From positions 1 to 64,000 of the forward strand of contig MCGO01000139.1 of NCBI GenBank assembly GCA_002104985.1: a DNA stretch of 64,000 bases, given 5' to 3'. Origin of the DNA: Rhizoclosmatium globosum. Lineage: Eukaryota; Chytridiomycota; Chytridiomycetes; Chytridiales; Chytriomycetaceae. The position numbers were made by a program, and so were the translations under genes. Below the pieces are notes generated by a model, which worked only from the letters and a program-made list of their open reading frames with translations, did not search any database and was not told where the DNA came from. The first letter of the stretch is position 1, and each line of letters starts with the position of its first letter. Of the stretch, positions 62,487-64,000 are shown one piece after another.

Positions 62487-64000
62487 ATGTCCACTCGAAC
62501 CAACACTGTTCCAGCTGGAAAATTGTCTCGCGCCAATGCAGCCACTCACTTTCACAAATTCCTTCAGACAGCCAGTTTTGCACTCAATGCTCTGGAACCT
62601 GGAAAGGGTATGGTGCGGCCAAATCATCTCAATGCCAAGGAATGGATCGTTTTACCACTGATTTTCCAGCCCCAACTGCGGCTGAATTCCCAGCAACTCG
62701 AATTGCAGCAGTTGCTGCTGTGGTAGCTGTTGGTGCCCCTGGTGATGCCAACTACCAACCAGCTTTACCTTCAATCCCAGCTCGTGAAGATTGGAAAGAT
62801 CTCAACACTCCAGACTATGATTCACAATCAATATAATGATATTCTTCGTGGTGGACTGGTGAAGTTTCTTGATGACGATCTGGCAAAGTATTTTGTGGTG
62901 AATCCAGTGAATCCTCAAACGCCACATCAACAATGGACAACTTTTCTCCGTGAAATTGACCATCATACCACGTCTAGTATTGATACTCGAAAGGCTTTGA
63001 TGGATCGCCCAAAGCAACTATCTCATGAATCTGCACTCCAATACATGGAAAGACTTGCTCAAGTCCAGTATGAGTTATCTTGGATGGTTTCCCAGCAGCC
63101 GCTGATATTAATGTCACTCAAACAAGATGGGGTGAAAGAGCACGTCTTGGTCTTCATCCCGACACTGCTGTGGACTTGGTCGATTCATTCCGTCGCAATG
63201 TTGACAATGCTGGTGTTGCTGCTCCTCGCAATACTATTGTGGAAATGGTTGATTTTCTGGCTGCAAGATCTGCATTCCTCAAACAGCTTGCTGCACAACG
63301 TGGAGACGATGACACTCGTCAAGTAGGTTCAGCTCTTCAAGCAAACACTTCCTCTCAGTCTACTGTGCAACCATCGTCACAACATCATCATGTCACTTCT
63401 GGTCAGCGTTCAGGTGGCCGTGGCCAACGTGATCGTGATGCTCGCGATAGAGATCCAATGAAGTCTTTGTCAGAAACTTACCCCCTGGAATTTCTGAGGA
63501 AGCAGTGAAGAATGCAATGTCTCGATTTGGTCCAACAGGACGAGTGTCCTTGGTCAAGGAAAGACTCTTGGCCTTGGTTGGGTTACTTTCTCTACAGCTG
63601 CTGGAGCGGCAGCAGCTATTGCGTGTAAAACTATGGCTATTGGAGACTGGATCAGCAAGGCAAGCCTCTTCCACTGGTGATGGTCAAGTCAGTTGCTCAA
63701 CCAGGAAGAACTACAGGTGGCAGCAACTTGGGAGGAGCATTTGTGGTCATCGAAATAAACAACGATATTGATGCCTACTCTCTTGTCTCAACCAAAACTA
63801 TAACTGTCAATGTTGACTCTGCAGCAACTGGATCCCTTGGAAATGATCCAATGTTTGATGTATCCTCGCGCTCAGCCACTGTTTATGGAGGAATCAGCGG
63901 CGCAAAGATTGTTGGTCCTGGGAGAGAAGGAGTAATTTCAGGCACCACAGCAATCTCTGAGATATATACAACACCTCCAATTGAGTATATACCTGCAGCC
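62487..64000 (+). mobile_element. Copia-like retrotransposon gag-RRM-protease region, frameshifted and cut by the window end
   Basis: The polyprotein starts at ATG 62487 and runs off the window; it changes frame about five times. Order seen: an Ala-rich N-terminal part, a helical capsid-like region (WTTFLREIDHHT, ESALQYMERLAQVQYEL, VDLVDSFRRNVDNAGV), a His/Gln/Arg-rich linker (SGGRGQRDRDARDRD), an RRM-like domain (VFVRNLPPGISEEAV at 63463 onward; LGLGWVTF at 63567-63590), then an aspartic-protease start TVNVDSAATGS (catalytic Asp at 63815) and a flap-like KIVGPGREGVISG. The capsid-then-protease order and the VGPGREGVISG pattern fit Ty1/copia better than LINE. No CCHC zinc knuckle was found. 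Integrase and reverse transcriptase would follow outside the window. Confidence 0.75.

Noticed and set aside
62487..64000. LINE ORF1 as explanation for an RRM-bearing ORF
   Set aside because: An aspartic protease motif follows in order, and the element begins at a sharp TG junction with a leader, as in LTR elements.

Overview
The window looks like nuclear DNA of a zoosporic, early-diverging fungus, most likely a chytrid. Genes are compact and carry several spliceosomal introns each, mostly 45-60 nt with GT..AG ends; the shortest are 31-37 nt. A flagellar gene (CFAP299) and a centrin-like EF-hand gene sit beside ordinary fungal housekeeping genes (TRM9, TRF4/PAPD5, SDHC, CDC5, Nopp140/SRP40, prefoldin 5). 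The species cannot be named from this sequence alone.

Layout. 0-11 kb: a broken Ser/Asp-rich gene, prefoldin 5, tRNA-Leu, a small membrane protein, a basic nucleolar-like protein, Trm9 wobble-uridine methyltransferase, a cobalamin-type CobT phosphoribosyltransferase, the EF-hand gene, tRNA-Pro, an odd tRNA-like locus and a METTL25-type protein. 11-17 kb: a tandem pair of 7-TM proteins, carnitine/acylcarnitine carrier, two low-complexity genes and a METTL22-like methyltransferase. 17-28.5 kb: a PLP Cys/Met-type enzyme, two UDP-glycosyltransferases, GST, a Bax-inhibitor-like protein, mitochondrial rescue factor MTRFR, Trf4 and CFAP299. 28.6-35 kb: a divergent kinase, a membrane SH3 protein and a seven-exon cyclic-nucleotide-gated channel. 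35-44.5 kb: a 7-TM protein, two related half-ABC transporters around a LysM protein, and the glutamate-cysteine ligase modifier subunit. 44.5-51.6 kb: TXNDC17 and a cluster of five 7-TM genes interrupted by a discoidin-like receptor-type protein. 51.6-57.3 kb: SDHC, Nopp140/SRP40, CDC5. 57.8-64 kb: tRNA-Ser, a tandem duplication (tRNA-Ala-like gene plus glycosyltransferase), then the 5' part of a copia-like LTR retrotransposon inserted into the second glycosyltransferase copy.

Functional themes are membrane sensing (eight 7-TM genes, a CNG-type channel, SH3 and discoidin membrane proteins, a kinase), glutathione/redox (GST, GCLM, TXNDC17), mitochondria (carrier, MTRFR, SDHC, ABC transporters) and RNA work (Trm9, Trf4, CDC5, tRNAs).

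Main points for follow-up: (1) a CobT gene with introns in a fungus; (2) an LTR element whose gag-like region carries an RRM-type fold where a zinc knuckle is expected; (3) a CNG/HCN-type channel without GYG in its filter; (4) duplicated tRNA-Ala genes with a damaged T-loop; (5) many single-base homopolymer indels in essential genes, which suggests residual long-read error and means the broken genes here should not be called pseudogenes without read support.
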